A stretch of 64,000 nucleotides of DNA from Candidatus Anammoxibacter sp. (GCA_021777055.1 JAIQZO010000042.1:1-64000), one strand, 5' to 3'; numbered from the stretch's first letter, positions 36,970 through 47,852 are shown. The notes: generated by a model not told the origin, from the letters alone. Numbers and translations are program-made.

Positions 36970-37782
36970 TCAGTTTTCTACACATAACTTCTTCTTCATT
37001 CGCCATATTAATAGACATTGAACCGCTACAAAAAATAGCCACGCCTGAGTAAGACAGACAAAACCGATAATCCCTATTAAAAGTTTACCAAGATAAGAGT
37101 TGTTCCACGTTTCAAGAAGGCTAGTTAGATACTCTTTAGGTTTCTTTAATTTCGGCATAGTAAGAATATTTTTAAACTTTGTTGGGGAAAAATTTTTCAA
37201 ACTTGATCTTTTCTCCCCAGAAAGTGACTTTATTGATGCTCCTCTTTTAGTCGTTGCACTACTCTGCTTTTGTTCCTTATCTCTCTTTCTTGATGATTTT
37301 CTCTCTTTTTTTCCTGTTGAAGCAACTGCGCCAGTCGTCTTACCACCCTGCCCAGATTTTAATTCTCGATAAGCAGCAAATTCTTCATCGGCCTTATCCG
37401 TTTTTTTCAAAGCACTATAGGTCGTTCCTAAACCATAGTGAGCATTTGCAAATGCAGGATTGATCTTAATAGCACTTTTGTAACCATCAACCGCCTTTTC
37501 ATACATCTGTTTACGGTAATAACAATTACCAAGCCCATAATGGGCATTCTCGTTGTCCTTATCAAACTTCAATGAGCTCTCAAGCTCCTCTATCGCTTTA
37601 TCGTATTCACCCTTTTTATAATAATCATACCCCTGATTATAGTGAACTATTGCCTGATCAAGGTCTGCAGCAACAACAGATGACACAAACAATAGAAGCA
37701 TTGCAACAGAGATGAGGTAAAAAAACAACTTAGAACAGGAGGACAGATCAAAAACGGTATCTTTAAACCTTATACCATCCAT
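36970..37782 (-). CDS. TPR protein with N- and C-terminal membrane helices
   Basis: 270 residues. A hydrophobic segment at about 19-39 ending VVAA may be a signal peptide or anchor. Three TPR units follow (YNQGYDYYKKGEYDKAIEEL, AHYGLGNCYYRKQMYEKAVD, AHYGLGTTYSALKKTDKADE), then a Lys/Ser-rich linker (KKERKSSRKRDKEQKQSS) and a C-terminal membrane helix (LLIGIIGFVCLTQAWLFFVA). TPRs bind other proteins, so a membrane scaffold role is plausible; no specific partner is indicated. It is the last gene of a minus-strand group with lgt, panD, panC and tatA, but a gap of about 245 bases separates it from lgt. Confidence 0.8.
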   Translation of the reverse strand: MDGIRFKDTVFDLSSCSKLFFYLISVAMLLLFVSSVVAADLDQAIVHYNQGYDYYKKGEYDKAIEELESSLKFDKDNENAHYGLGNCYYRKQMYEKAVDGYKSAIKINPAFANAHYGLGTTYSALKKTDKADEEFAAYRELKSGQGGKTTGAVASTGKKERKSSRKRDKEQKQSSATTKRGASIKSLSGEKRSSLKNFSPTKFKNILTMPKLKKPKEYLTSLLETWNNSYLGKLLIGIIGFVCLTQAWLFFVAVQCLLIWRMKKKLCVEN

Positions 37783-38027
37783 AATATTTATCCATTTAGA
37801 ACTATTGATTTTTTAAAATAAGAGGAGAAATAACCTATAAGTAATTCTATTATATTACACAAAATTGTATTTAGCGCTTTTAAAAAAAATAATATTTTAG
37901 ATCTATTACGAGTCGAGAAAAATCCTTTTTATTCCATGTGCAATGTTTAAATATGCAGAATTTAATCTGGAAACCGGTTAAATTATCCTGCATTCCGACC
38001 ACAGACTGCAAGTTTATAGACAACTAC

Positions 38028-38876
38028 TCAAAATCTAACACTTCGCTTAAATTTAATAAAAAAAAGCAGAGATATTATGAAGACCCCAATACTAATATTT
38101 TGCGAAATCGTAAGAGAATCAAAAAGATCTGGATTATCATCCCTTAAAAATTCAATTAAAAACCTATAAACAGAATAGATTATGCAAAAAAGAAGAAAAA
38201 TCTCTCCATCTTTTTTACGGTATTTCCAAAAATAATTTAAGGTAAAAAATATTATTATACATGATAAAAAAGCATAAATTTGCGTCGGGTGAACCGGCAG
38301 GGAAACCTTTTCCATTAATCCTACTAAGCCATGCTCATAATGGTGCAAGAAGACCGGACTTCCAATCACCATACCAGTCGTATCCAAAGTACGTGGAAAT
38401 CGTATGGCACAAAACAAACCAGAATCTACAGGATCACCAAAACAACACCCATTTAAAAAGCATCCAATTCTTCCGAATGCAAGCCCTAAGACCAACGAAA
38501 TAGATATAATATCAATTATTTTTAGAAAAGGAAGCTTCTTTATCTTTGCAAATAATAAAAAAGTTCCGCATGCCGCAATTAATCCCCCATAAAAGACTAG
38601 CCCACCCTCATATACCTTGAATACATCAACTAAATTATTTTTATACTCTCCAAAATTAAGGATTACATAAAAAATACGAGCCCCTATAATCCCTGAACAC
38701 AAAACATATATACCAAGATCACTAATTGAATTAGGGTCAATTCCCTCTTTCTTTGCTTTGCCTCGTGCCACCCAGATTGCAAAAAAAAAGCCTACGGCCA
38801 TCATAAAACCATATGAATGAACCGGAATCGAATTGTTTGTAAATGGTATTGGTATAGTAAAAAGTGTTGGATACAT
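38028..38876 (-). CDS. lgt: Prolipoprotein diacylglyceryl transferase
   Basis: This enzyme moves diacylglyceryl from phosphatidylglycerol to the lipobox cysteine of prolipoproteins in the inner membrane, the first step of lipoprotein maturation. 282 residues with seven predicted helices. The start region IPVHSYGFMMAVGF carries the conserved His, and the signature GLAFGRIGCFLNGCCFG the essential Arg and Asn. PVHPTQIYAF is the conserved region near the C-terminal third. It would act on the window's own lipoproteins, such as the RND channel and adaptor. Confidence 0.94.
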   Translation of the reverse strand: MYPTLFTIPIPFTNNSIPVHSYGFMMAVGFFFAIWVARGKAKKEGIDPNSISDLGIYVLCSGIIGARIFYVILNFGEYKNNLVDVFKVYEGGLVFYGGLIAACGTFLLFAKIKKLPFLKIIDIISISLVLGLAFGRIGCFLNGCCFGDPVDSGLFCAIRFPRTLDTTGMVIGSPVFLHHYEHGLVGLMEKVSLPVHPTQIYAFLSCIIIFFTLNYFWKYRKKDGEIFLLFCIIYSVYRFLIEFLRDDNPDLFDSLTISQNISIGVFIISLLFFIKFKRSVRF

Positions 38877-39128
38877 TAACCTCTATTTTTAAACAATGGG
38901 CTTTTACCCTAAATTAGTACTTTCGGGGGCCTTTAGCTAGCATATTAAAACAAGATCTATAAACTTAATCGTAAACAGACTCTTAATCCAAATAGTACGA
39001 GTATGATTACGGTTACGATTATAGCGTTTTCTAACGGATAACAGATATTATTTGCCGCTAAAAGGGTACAACTATTTATGGGTATATAAATAAAAACAAA
39101 TACCATAAACTATTAGACCCTTATTTGC

Positions 39129-39488
39129 CTAAAAAAGTTCCTTAGAAATTTGGTTTTGCTCATTAACAATAACGATTTTAGGTTTCCAGCCAATGGCCTT
39201 TTCCTTCTCTAGTGTACAATAAGATATTATTATTACCTTATCACCAGGTTCCGCAAGCCTCGCCGCCGCACCATTCAAACATATAACACCCGAATTAGAT
39301 GCCCCTTCTATAGTATAAGTTTCCATCCGAGCGCCATTATTTAAGTTTAATACATGCACTCGTTCGTACGGCAGAATATCGACAGCATCCATCAGAGCTT
39401 TGTCAACAGTAATGCTGCCTTCGTAAAACAATTCAGTTGCAGTAACTACTGCAGGCTGAATCTTAGATTTGCACATTTCTATAAACAT
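39129..39488 (-). CDS. panD: Aspartate 1-decarboxylase (pyruvoyl enzyme)
   Basis: It makes beta-alanine from aspartate for pantothenate and CoA. 119 residues. The self-cleavage site GS lies in YEGSITVD; the serine becomes the pyruvoyl cofactor. Catalytic-region sequence NGARMETYTIEG and the nucleophile-stabilising NLNNGAR follow; GAAARLAEPGDKVIIISY is the conserved end. It lies 67 bases downstream of panC in the same direction, so the two pantothenate genes probably form an operon. Confidence 0.95.
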   Translation of the reverse strand: MFIEMCKSKIQPAVVTATELFYEGSITVDKALMDAVDILPYERVHVLNLNNGARMETYTIEGASNSGVICLNGAAARLAEPGDKVIIISYCTLEKEKAIGWKPKIVIVNEQNQISKELF

Positions 39489-39555
39489 TTTAATACTGTA
39501 TCAAAAATATTAACTTTAAAAACTTATTAATAAGTCTTTATTATATAGACTAACC

Positions 39556-40413
39556 CTAAACAATACACTCCGCAAAAGAGCAGTTATCTATTAACCTGGT
39601 TTCGCCTACCCATATCGCCATTGCAAGTAGTGCAGATTCGTCAATAAATGGTACATCTAAGAGCGTATCCCTATTAACAACGGAGACATAATCTACTTTT
39701 TTAACACTTTTTTTCGCATTAATAATACGTAGGCAACTTTTCTTTATCGAAGTTGCGTCAGTTACTCCTGAGGCAACTAACATCTTTGCATTTTTAATTG
39801 CCTCAAAAAGGCATAGCGCATCGCCCCTTTCCAACCCACTTAACCGTACATTTCTTGAACTTAAAGCAAGCCCATCATCAGCTCGTACAGTAGGCAATAC
39901 GGCAATCTTCACATCCATACCTAAGTCTTTAACCAATCTCGTCACTATAACAGCTTGTTGAAAATCTTTTTCCCCAAAATATGCAATTTCTGGCTTTACG
40001 ATATTAAAAAGTTTTACAACTACAGTTGAAACCCCCTTAAAATGACCAGAACGATTAGATCCACATAAATTCTGAGGTAAACCTTCTGTATCCACAAATG
40101 TACAAAATCCTGAAGGATACATTTCGTTTACGGTTGGCTTAAAAACCACACTGACCCCTATTTTTTTTGCTATTTCAAGATCCCTTAATATGTCAGCAGG
40201 ATAGGCCAGAAGATCTTTTTTTTCATCAAATTGGATAGGATTAATAAATATGCTCACAACAACATAGTCATTATATTTTGCCGCCTCTTTTATTAAACTT
40301 AAATGCCCGTCATGTAATGCCCCCATCGTGGGAACAAACCCAATACTCTTATTTTCAACATGAAGACTCCGACTGATATGTTTCATTTCTTCAACAACGG
40401 AAACTATTTTCAT
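39556..40413 (-). CDS. panC: Pantothenate synthetase (pantoate-beta-alanine ligase)
   Basis: It joins pantoate and beta-alanine with ATP. 285 residues, the usual length. The ATP-binding site VPTMGALHDGHLSLI contains the HxGH motif of the nucleotidylyltransferase superfamily; SIFINPIQFDEKKDL and YFGEKDFQQAVIVTRLVKDL are family hallmarks, with the KMSKS-like segment ALSSRNVRLS near 180. Upstream of panD. The panB gene is not in the window. Confidence 0.96.
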   Translation of the reverse strand: MKIVSVVEEMKHISRSLHVENKSIGFVPTMGALHDGHLSLIKEAAKYNDYVVVSIFINPIQFDEKKDLLAYPADILRDLEIAKKIGVSVVFKPTVNEMYPSGFCTFVDTEGLPQNLCGSNRSGHFKGVSTVVVKLFNIVKPEIAYFGEKDFQQAVIVTRLVKDLGMDVKIAVLPTVRADDGLALSSRNVRLSGLERGDALCLFEAIKNAKMLVASGVTDATSIKKSCLRIINAKKSVKKVDYVSVVNRDTLLDVPFIDESALLAMAIWVGETRLIDNCSFAECIV

Positions 40414-40558
40414 ATAAAGAGAGAGCCGGACTGGAAGTTCTTATAATTAAAAGAAGTTTAATTGAAGTGGGTAAAGGTTTCTTATATAAAAACCTTTACA
40501 ACAATAACTCTAACTAGCAAGATCAATTTGAAACAATTGAACATCATAAATCCTCTAT

Positions 40559-40660
40559 TTACCTACGCCCTCTTCGTTTACCCATACAAGGTTTCTTACC
40601 GTGATTAGCTTTACTTTTTCTCCATCCAAGTTTCTTTCTTTTAGTTTCACCTTTTGCCAT
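40559..40660 (-). CDS. 33-aa very basic protein (possible ribosome-associated peptide)
   Basis: ATG40660 has AGGGG 10 bases upstream. The product begins MAKGETKRKKLGWRKSKANH and ends KKPCMGKRRGRR; about half the residues are Lys or Arg. The start M-A-K-G-E and the overall size recall tiny ribosomal proteins such as bTHX (M-G-K-G-D...), but the match is too short to claim homology. It sits between tatA and panC in the same direction. Codons are complete and the reading frame, start and SD agree, so I treat it as a real gene of unknown role. Confidence 0.65.
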   Translation of the reverse strand: MAKGETKRKKLGWRKSKANHGKKPCMGKRRGRR

Positions 40661-40735
40661 TAATTTATTCCCCTATAACAAGATATGTAATTATTTCACC
40701 AAAAATAACCTAAAATTTAGCAACCAACACAAAAT

Positions 40736-40972
40736 TTAAAGATCATCCTTATCAAAGTCACTATTATTTTTCTTTAAATAAGGTTCCTTTAAATTAGTTC
40801 TATCAAATGTACTCTCTTTTTCAACTTCGTTTTCTATCCCCTTAATGCCTTTTTTAAATTCCACTATTCCTTTTCCCATGGACTTCATAACTTCTGGAAG
40901 CCTACGACCAAATATTAAAAGGGCGACTATTAAAATAATAATCCATTCAATTCCACCTGGCATACCAAACAT
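40736..40972 (-). CDS. tatA: Sec-independent translocase subunit TatA/TatE
   Basis: 78 residues: short N-terminal membrane helix (IEWIIILIVALLIFG), the conserved FG hinge, then the amphipathic helix RRLPEVMKSMGKGIVEFKKG and a charged tail. TatA forms the pore that exports folded, cofactor-containing proteins. tatB and tatC are not in the window. SD AGGAG lies just upstream. First gene of the minus-strand group. Confidence 0.93.
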   Translation of the reverse strand: MFGMPGGIEWIIILIVALLIFGRRLPEVMKSMGKGIVEFKKGIKGIENEVEKESTFDRTNLKEPYLKKNNSDFDKDDL

Positions 40973-41723
40973 TTTAAACTCCTAAGAATTTTCGTAGGAA
41001 ATAACGTATAGTTTTTTTAAAATTTTAACATAATTACATGTAATGTCAATTGAATAAGAGTTATAGTACAACTAGTAGATTTATAATTAATGGGTAGAAA
41101 AATAAATTGCCCCAGATACTTAAAAATTAAATCTAATTTATTATACAAAGGAATTTGTTCATTCTCAAATTTAAAATCTATCTCAGTTTCTTTACAAGAA
41201 TTATAAAAATTCTTGTTCCTTTCGTATAAATAAGTTAATTTATATGACTTTTAGAAATTCAAAATCTATATTAAAAAGATGTTAAAATAATAAAATAAAT
41301 ATTCATAAAAACCATAACACCCATCTATTATTATTGATATAAGAATTACGATAATAATTCAGCAATAAACATTTTCTAACGTCCTACCAAATTTATAACT
41401 ATATTAAAGAGTAAACAATACTAATATAAGTTACCGAAACAAAAATGAATATTTGTAATTTATTTTAAATTTGATTTACTTCTTTTTTAATCTTAGATGA
41501 ATTAATAATTAAGATTTTTTTTATTTTCTATTGATCATCTATTATAACATTGAACATAGAACGCTCTTTTTAAAAGAGCCACTATCAAATTTATAACAAA
41601 AAAAGAAGAATAAATTCATCAGAATATATATTTATACAATTCTGTGCATGTAGAAGATGCTAAATGTTATTTATTACATAAGATTTAAAAAACCTTCATT
41701 TTTAAATATATTAAAGGAACTAA
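40973..41723. other. Very AT-rich divergent spacer
   Basis: 750 bases between tatA (minus) and the exonuclease gene (plus). Only short hairpins are visible: ACAAGAAT/ATTCTTGT near 41199-41222 and GCTCTTTTTAAAAGAGC near 41561. No gene or recognisable promoter; both divergent promoters must lie here. Confidence 0.45.
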
Positions 41724-42680
41724 ATGAATAAATCATTTATAAAAGATTTGAAAATAGGGAACAGAGTAGAACAAATTTTATTGGTTCAAAAAAGTGACAT
41801 AAGGAAAACAAAGACAGGATCACTTTATATAACTGCTCAATTATCTGACAGATCAGGAGTAATTGAAGCTAGACTTTGGAACGCAACAAAAGAACAAATC
41901 GATTCCTTTGAAAATAATGATATTTTAAATATTAAAGGAAGGCTTGAATCTTTTCAGAATAATCTCCAGATAATTATTGAATCCTTTTCTCCTGTTGATA
42001 TGTCTGAGGTTAATATGGGCACTTTATTACCAAGCACTGAGAAAAATATACCTGAAATGTTAGAGGATCTTAAGAAGATTCTATATTCTGTAGAGGATAG
42101 GAATTTAATTAATCTATTCAAACTCTTCATGGAGGATGTGAGTTTTTGTAAGAGCCTCTGTAGCGCCCCTGCAGCAGTACAGTTCCATCACGCCTACCTT
42201 GGCGGCTTATTGGAACATACTGTATCATTACTTAAGCTAGCAGGGTCAATATTAGGACACTACCCAATGATTAATAAAGATATTCTATTTGCTGGTATTT
42301 TTTTCCATGACATAGGAAAAATCGAAGAATTGTCATATACAAAAGCCTTTAAATACACAGACGAGGGGCAACTATTGGGTCATTTAATTACAGGAATAAA
42401 GATATTAAATATTAATGTAAAAAAATTACCAGATTTTCCACAGAAGTTATTAACTATTATAGAACATTTAATTCTAAGTCATCATGGTTCATATGAATGG
42501 GGATCGCCGAAATTACCAATGACTATAGAATCAATAGCACTACATTACCTAGACAATTTTGATGCTAAGATTTTTGCTTTTAACAAAGCTATTGAAGAGG
42601 ATAAAAACGAAAATAGCGATTGGACTGAATACAACAGGATGTTTGAAAGAAAACTATACAAGATAAGTAACTCTTTGTAG
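41724..42680 (+). CDS. 3'-5' exoribonuclease YhaM family (OB fold plus HD domain)
   Basis: 318 residues. An N-terminal OB-fold (about 1-95; YITAQLSDRSGVIEARLWNA) binds nucleic acid, and a C-terminal HD phosphohydrolase domain supplies the metal site: HHAYLGGLLEHT, GIFFHDIGKIEEL (HD pair), HHGSYEWGSPKLP and DNFDAKIFAF. This order and ending are typical of YhaM/CbfI 3'-5' exonucleases. AAAGGAAC gives the ribosome site. It is transcribed toward nuoN and shares a terminator with it. Confidence 0.9.
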   Translation: MNKSFIKDLKIGNRVEQILLVQKSDIRKTKTGSLYITAQLSDRSGVIEARLWNATKEQIDSFENNDILNIKGRLESFQNNLQIIIESFSPVDMSEVNMGTLLPSTEKNIPEMLEDLKKILYSVEDRNLINLFKLFMEDVSFCKSLCSAPAAVQFHHAYLGGLLEHTVSLLKLAGSILGHYPMINKDILFAGIFFHDIGKIEELSYTKAFKYTDEGQLLGHLITGIKILNINVKKLPDFPQKLLTIIEHLILSHHGSYEWGSPKLPMTIESIALHYLDNFDAKIFAFNKAIEEDKNENSDWTEYNRMFERKLYKISNSL

Positions 42681-42711
42681 TTTCTAATGAAATCTAAAAA
42701 ATAAACAAAAA

Positions 42712-42755
42712 AAAAGCATATAATATTTGAAAAACCCAAATAATTATATGCTTTT
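42712..42755. terminator. Bidirectional terminator between the YhaM-type gene and nuoN
   Basis: AAAAGCATATAATATTT pairs with AAATAATTATATGCTTTT (one bulged A), with A-rich and T-rich flanks on the two sides, between convergent stop codons at 42680 and 42783. Confidence 0.75.
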
Positions 42756-42782
42756 ATATAACTTAATTTATTAACCTGTAAC

Positions 42783-44243
42783 CTATTGTAGTATTAATAT
42801 TGATCTTTCAGCTATATTAATTAGATTTGAAGGAAATAATCCTAATTGAAATGTACCCCATAAAGTCAGCAATAAAACTAAAATTAAATATGGAGAAAAA
42901 CAAAGCTGACCAAAGTCTCTGTTAGGTTTTTTCATATACATAAAAACAGTTACGCGTAAATAATAGTAAACTGATATAACACTATTTATTACACCAATAA
43001 CCGCCAATACAACAAATCCTGATTTCATAGCGGAACTAAAGATATAAAACTTTCCTACAAATCCTGCTAGTGGAGGAATACCAGCCATTGATAATAGGAA
43101 TATTGTCATAACAATAGCCAACAATGGATGCTTAAAACCTAACCCTGCATAATCTTCAAGTTCAGTGTTTTCCTCTCCTTTTCTACCTAATAATATTATT
43201 ATTGAAAAGGCTCCTATGTTCATCAAGCCATAAGCAACAACATAAAATAATACACTAGCCATTGCCATATTATTACATGCAACTAATGCTACAATTATAT
43301 AACCAGCATGTGCAATACTAGAATACGCTAGCATTCTTTTTACACTATTCTGTTTTATAGCTATTAAGTTACCAACGGTCATTGTTAAAACAGCCAATAT
43401 CCACAATATTTTAACCCAGTGTAGATCTAACTCTTTGAAAGAGACTAAAAAGACTCTAAAGAAAATAGCAAATCCAGCCGCTTTTGGTCCAGCTGCAAAA
43501 AAAGCAGTTATAGGAGTTGGTGCCCCCTCATAAACATCAGGAACCCAACTGTGAAAAGGGACTGTTGCAACCTTAAAACCAAAACCAAATATGAGAAAAA
43601 TCATACCTAGTAATAGCATAGGGTCAGTCAAAATCTTACTACCATCAGCTTTTAATATAGACGCTATCTCTTGAAGATCAAAACTACCAGTAGCACCGTA
43701 AACTAATACAATACCAAATAGTAAAAATCCTGTAATAAACGCACCTAAAATAAAATACTTAAGAGCCGCTTCAACTGATTTTTCATTATCACGTTTAAAA
43801 CCTGCCAATATATATAATGATATTGATAAAACTTCAAGTCCTAAGAATATCATTAAAAGATTACCACCAGCGGTCATAATCATCATACCAACAGTCGCAA
43901 ACATTATTAAGCAGTAATATTCACCGAAATTTATATCTTCCTGTTTTATATAACTTTCAGAAAGAAGTATCACTAAAGCAGAACAAGCTAAAATTACAAC
44001 ATTAAAAAATATTGAGAAATTATCTACAATATACGCTCCATTAAAGGAAACAGAATTATTATCAAACTGTTTAATAGTTAAAATAGCCGCAGCTACTATA
44101 CCCAAGAAACTTACATAATAATAGAGACTTTTTGATGCCTTATTAGGTATTAATCCTATCAATAATACCAGTATTGCGGCTATGCTTAAAACCAATATAG
44201 GAGCAATACTCTTTAAATCTATTTGTGGTAATATAATTTCCAT
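42783..44243 (-). CDS. nuoN: NADH-quinone oxidoreductase subunit N
   Basis: Antiporter-like proton-pumping subunit of complex I, 486 residues with about 14 helices. Family landmarks are FLGLEVLSISLYILAGF (the TM5 glutamate), FKVATVPFHSWVPDVYEGAP and KRMLAYSSIAHAGYI (lysines of the proton channel). Last gene of the operon, 57 bases after nuoM. Confidence 0.95.
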   Translation of the reverse strand: MEIILPQIDLKSIAPILVLSIAAILVLLIGLIPNKASKSLYYYVSFLGIVAAAILTIKQFDNNSVSFNGAYIVDNFSIFFNVVILACSALVILLSESYIKQEDINFGEYYCLIMFATVGMMIMTAGGNLLMIFLGLEVLSISLYILAGFKRDNEKSVEAALKYFILGAFITGFLLFGIVLVYGATGSFDLQEIASILKADGSKILTDPMLLLGMIFLIFGFGFKVATVPFHSWVPDVYEGAPTPITAFFAAGPKAAGFAIFFRVFLVSFKELDLHWVKILWILAVLTMTVGNLIAIKQNSVKRMLAYSSIAHAGYIIVALVACNNMAMASVLFYVVAYGLMNIGAFSIIILLGRKGEENTELEDYAGLGFKHPLLAIVMTIFLLSMAGIPPLAGFVGKFYIFSSAMKSGFVVLAVIGVINSVISVYYYLRVTVFMYMKKPNRDFGQLCFSPYLILVLLLTLWGTFQLGLFPSNLINIAERSILILQ

Positions 44244-44300
44244 AATGTTATTTTTTTATGTAATTTAATTTATTTTACTTTGCTTATATTTCTTAAAATA

Positions 44301-45866
44301 TTAATTAACTAAAGGAAACTCTGGAAAATGATCTTCATTTACACTAATAACTTCTTTTTTGTTATCTTCTTTTATTACTGATTTAGTTTTATTATTCATC
44401 TGTTCAATCAAGTGGTTTACAGATGGTTCTAATACATTAAGGAACGGTTTAGGATATATTCCTAACCAGAAAACAAGAATTATTAATGGTATAAGATAGG
44501 CATATTCCCTCTTTGACACATCTTTTAAGTTTTCGTTCTCAGGGTTATCTAGTTTATTAAACATTACTCGCTGGAACATCCATAACATATAACATGCCGC
44601 CAATATGACACCAGTCGCAGCTAATACAGCATATAAAATATTAACCTTAAATACACCTAACAAAATCAGAAATTCACCAACAAAACCATTCAAACCCGGT
44701 AATCCAATTGAAGAGAGTGCAATAACAAGAAACAAACCACAAAATATTGGCATTTTCTTAGTAATTCCACCAAACTCAGAAATTAACCTTGTATGCCTTC
44801 TCTCATATATCATTCCAACAGCAAGGAATAATGCGCCAGTACTAATTCCATGATTAATCATTTGTAAAAGGCTACCTTCAATACCCTGCTGATTAAATGC
44901 AAACATACCAAGCATTACAAAACCTAAATGGCTAACACTAGAATATGCAACCAACTTCTTAAGATCATCCTGTACCATCGCTACTAATGCACCATATATT
45001 ATTCCAATAATTGCAAGCCATGAAACTATAGGTACAAATTGATGACACGCATCAGGAAACATCGGTAAACAAAATCTTAGAAACCCATAAGTACCCATTT
45101 TCAATAAAACACCTGCCAGTATAACACTTCCTGCGGTAGGCGCTTCAACGTGAGCATCAGGCAACCATGTATGAAAAGGAAACATTGGTACCTTAATAGC
45201 AAATGCAAAAAAGAAAGCTAGGAACATCCAGAACTGAATATTCAATGGTATATTCAAATCCGATAGCTTTGTAATGTCAAAAGTATATTCCCCTGTTACT
45301 TTACCATTTAAATAATAAAGGCCAATTATTGCAAGCAACATTAATACACTGCCAGCCATGGTATAAATAAAAAATTTCATGGCTGCATATATTCTTCTTG
45401 GACCTCCCCATACACCGATTAAGAGGTACATAGGTATTAACATAACTTCCCAGAATACATAAAACAAGAAGAAGTCTAAGGAGATAAACACTCCTAACAT
45501 TCCTACTTCCAGGAATAACAGAGCAATCATATACTCTTTTATTCTCTCTTTTATACTCCAAGATGCAAGTATACATATTGGGGTTAAAAACGTTGTCAAT
45601 AAAAAGAGTAATATACTTATTCCATCAATACCAACATGGTAATTTATCCCAAATGATTCAATCCATGGTATATTCTGAACAAACTGATATTCAAATGAGC
45701 TAGCATCAAAATTAAAAAAAAGATGTAATGATAGAAAAAAAGTAACTATCGAATTGATAAGAGCAGATTTTTTTATTTTATCTTCATTATTACCATTAAT
45801 AAGTAATAATCTAAGGGTTCCTATTAAAGGTGTAAAGGTAATAATTGTTAAAATTATTGCATTCAT
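44301..45866 (-). CDS. nuoM: NADH-quinone oxidoreductase subunit M
   Basis: Antiporter-like subunit, 521 residues. [37 protein letters not shown] (TM5 glutamate), [20 protein letters not shown] and [18 protein letters not shown] are diagnostic. It has a longer hydrophilic C-terminal tail than usual (after [13 protein letters not shown], about 35 Lys/Glu-rich residues). Confidence 0.95.
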   Translation of the reverse strand: MNAIILTIITFTPLIGTLRLLLINGNNEDKIKKSALINSIVTFFLSLHLFFNFDASSFEYQFVQNIPWIESFGINYHVGIDGISILLFLLTTFLTPICILASWSIKERIKEYMIALLFLEVGMLGVFISLDFFLFYVFWEVMLIPMYLLIGVWGGPRRIYAAMKFFIYTMAGSVLMLLAIIGLYYLNGKVTGEYTFDITKLSDLNIPLNIQFWMFLAFFFAFAIKVPMFPFHTWLPDAHVEAPTAGSVILAGVLLKMGTYGFLRFCLPMFPDACHQFVPIVSWLAIIGIIYGALVAMVQDDLKKLVAYSSVSHLGFVMLGMFAFNQQGIEGSLLQMINHGISTGALFLAVGMIYERRHTRLISEFGGITKKMPIFCGLFLVIALSSIGLPGLNGFVGEFLILLGVFKVNILYAVLAATGVILAACYMLWMFQRVMFNKLDNPENENLKDVSKREYAYLIPLIILVFWLGIYPKPFLNVLEPSVNHLIEQMNNKTKSVIKEDNKKEVISVNEDHFPEFPLVN

Positions 45867-45926
45867 TAACGAGCTCCTATACTTATACTCTAATCACAGC
45901 TTGTATATATTTTATATAAATATGAT

Positions 45927-47852
45927 TTAGAAAAATATTGTAAAAAGAATTATCAATATACCACCAAAAACCATTAAAAAGGCATAATTTCGAACAAACC
46001 CTGTCTGTATAATCTTTAGAATAGATGCATCTATTTCTACAGCCTTTGCAGTACCATTGACTATTCCATCAACTAATCTAGCGTCAAATATTTTCCATAA
46101 AAATACTGAAAACTTTTTAATCGGATTTACAATAAAGATATCATAAATCTCATCTACATAAAATTTATTGTATATGATTTTATAAAATAATTTAAACCTA
46201 TTAGCAACTTTACCAGGTAACTTTGGAGAGACAATATACATCAAAAAGGCTAATAAAATTCCAGCAATAGCTATACCAGTAGATATCCCCATCATTTTAT
46301 ATACTAAACTCATATCATGGCCACCAGCGCTACCTTCAGCTATAGCATGGCTTAATTCATGTCCATGTCCACCAAATACAGGTTCAAGAAAAGTACTTAT
46401 AACACTCAACTTTGGTAATCCTACAAAACCACCTACAATTGATAAAAAGGCTAGCATCAACAGTGGAAACACCATTTTCATTGGAGATTCATGAACATGT
46501 TCTTCTACATGCTTATCCATTCTTGATTTACCAAAGAATGTCATAAAGACTAATCTAAACATATAAAACGCAGTCATAAAGGCAGCAACAGCACCTATTA
46601 CCCAATATAATTTATTCCCTTTAACTAATGCTTCAAAAAGTATTTCATCCTTACTGAAAAACCCTGCAAATGGAGGAATACCAGCAATCGCTAATGTACC
46701 AATCATAAAGGTTAAATATGTCTTCGGCATGTAAGATTTAAGTCCACCCATTTTTCTCATATCTTGCTCACCACTTAAAGCATGTATCACACTACCAGAT
46801 CCTAAAAATAACAATGCCTTAAAAAAAGCGTGAGTCATTAGATGGAATACTGCAGCAACATGTGCCCCTACCCCACAAGCTAAAAACATATATCCTAACT
46901 GGCTTACTGTTGAATAAGCGAGTACTCTCTTAATATCATTTTGTAATAGGCCAATAATTGCAGCAAATAAGGCAGTTGCAGCACCAACAACAGCAACCAC
47001 TGTCATCGACACAGGTGCCATCATAAAAAGTGTAGAACATCGAGAAACCATATATACACCCGCAGTTACCATAGTAGCCGCATGTATTAATGCACTAACT
47101 GGAGTTGGACCCTCCATGGCATCTGGTAACCATGTATATAATGGAAGCTGAGCAGATTTTCCCACGGCACCAACAAAAAGTAACAATGTAATCATAGTTA
47201 CTATTGTACCACTAGGTATTAAAGCATCATGTGCAGAGTTAAAAACCTCTGAGAAATTAATTGTTCCGAATGTAACGAAAATCAATAAAATAGCCAATAT
47301 AAATCCAAAATCACCTACCCTATTTACAACAAACGCCTTCTTTCCGGCATCCGCAGCTGACTTTTTTTCATACCAAAATCCTATAAGCAAGTATGAACAC
47401 AAGCCTACACCTTCCCAACCAACAAACATCAAAAGAAAATTATCGGCCAATACTAATATTAACATTGATAATGAGAAAAGATTAAGATATGAAAAATATC
47501 TTGAAAAACCTTCATCATCATGCATATAAGCTATGGAATAAACATGTATTAAAAAACCAACACCTGTGACAACAAGGATCATTATTGTTGATAAAGGATC
47601 AATTTGAAGACTCGCAAAAGCCATAAAATCACCTGCATTTATCCAGGTAAAAAGATTATCCTCTATAAGTCTATTTTCAGGTGCAAGTTTAATCAGGCTT
47701 AAAAATATTAATATTGCACAAAAAAACGAAAGCCCTATAAGGGAGCATGCAATAAATCCTGAAGTCTTTTTAGTTAGTCTTTTACCAAATAGCATATTTA
47801 TTGCAGCACCAATAGCTGGAAACAATAAAACTAGCCAAACATGATTTAACAT
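45927..47852 (-). CDS. nuoL: NADH-quinone oxidoreductase subunit L
   Basis: The most distal antiporter-like subunit, 641 residues, with the lateral helix region at the C-terminus. DPLSTIMILVVTGVGFLIHV, FVGWEGVGLCSYLLIGFW, KSAQLPLYTWLPDAMEGPTP and KRVLAYSTVSQLGYMFL are the family signatures, with HATMVTAGVYMVSR between them. A His-rich loop (VEEHVHESPM; GGHGHELSH) is notable. Confidence 0.96.
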   Translation of the reverse strand: MLNHVWLVLLFPAIGAAINMLFGKRLTKKTSGFIACSLIGLSFFCAILIFLSLIKLAPENRLIEDNLFTWINAGDFMAFASLQIDPLSTIMILVVTGVGFLIHVYSIAYMHDDEGFSRYFSYLNLFSLSMLILVLADNFLLMFVGWEGVGLCSYLLIGFWYEKKSAADAGKKAFVVNRVGDFGFILAILLIFVTFGTINFSEVFNSAHDALIPSGTIVTMITLLLFVGAVGKSAQLPLYTWLPDAMEGPTPVSALIHAATMVTAGVYMVSRCSTLFMMAPVSMTVVAVVGAATALFAAIIGLLQNDIKRVLAYSTVSQLGYMFLACGVGAHVAAVFHLMTHAFFKALLFLGSGSVIHALSGEQDMRKMGGLKSYMPKTYLTFMIGTLAIAGIPPFAGFFSKDEILFEALVKGNKLYWVIGAVAAFMTAFYMFRLVFMTFFGKSRMDKHVEEHVHESPMKMVFPLLMLAFLSIVGGFVGLPKLSVISTFLEPVFGGHGHELSHAIAEGSAGGHDMSLVYKMMGISTGIAIAGILLAFLMYIVSPKLPGKVANRFKLFYKIIYNKFYVDEIYDIFIVNPIKKFSVFLWKIFDARLVDGIVNGTAKAVEIDASILKIIQTGFVRNYAFLMVFGGILIILFTIFF

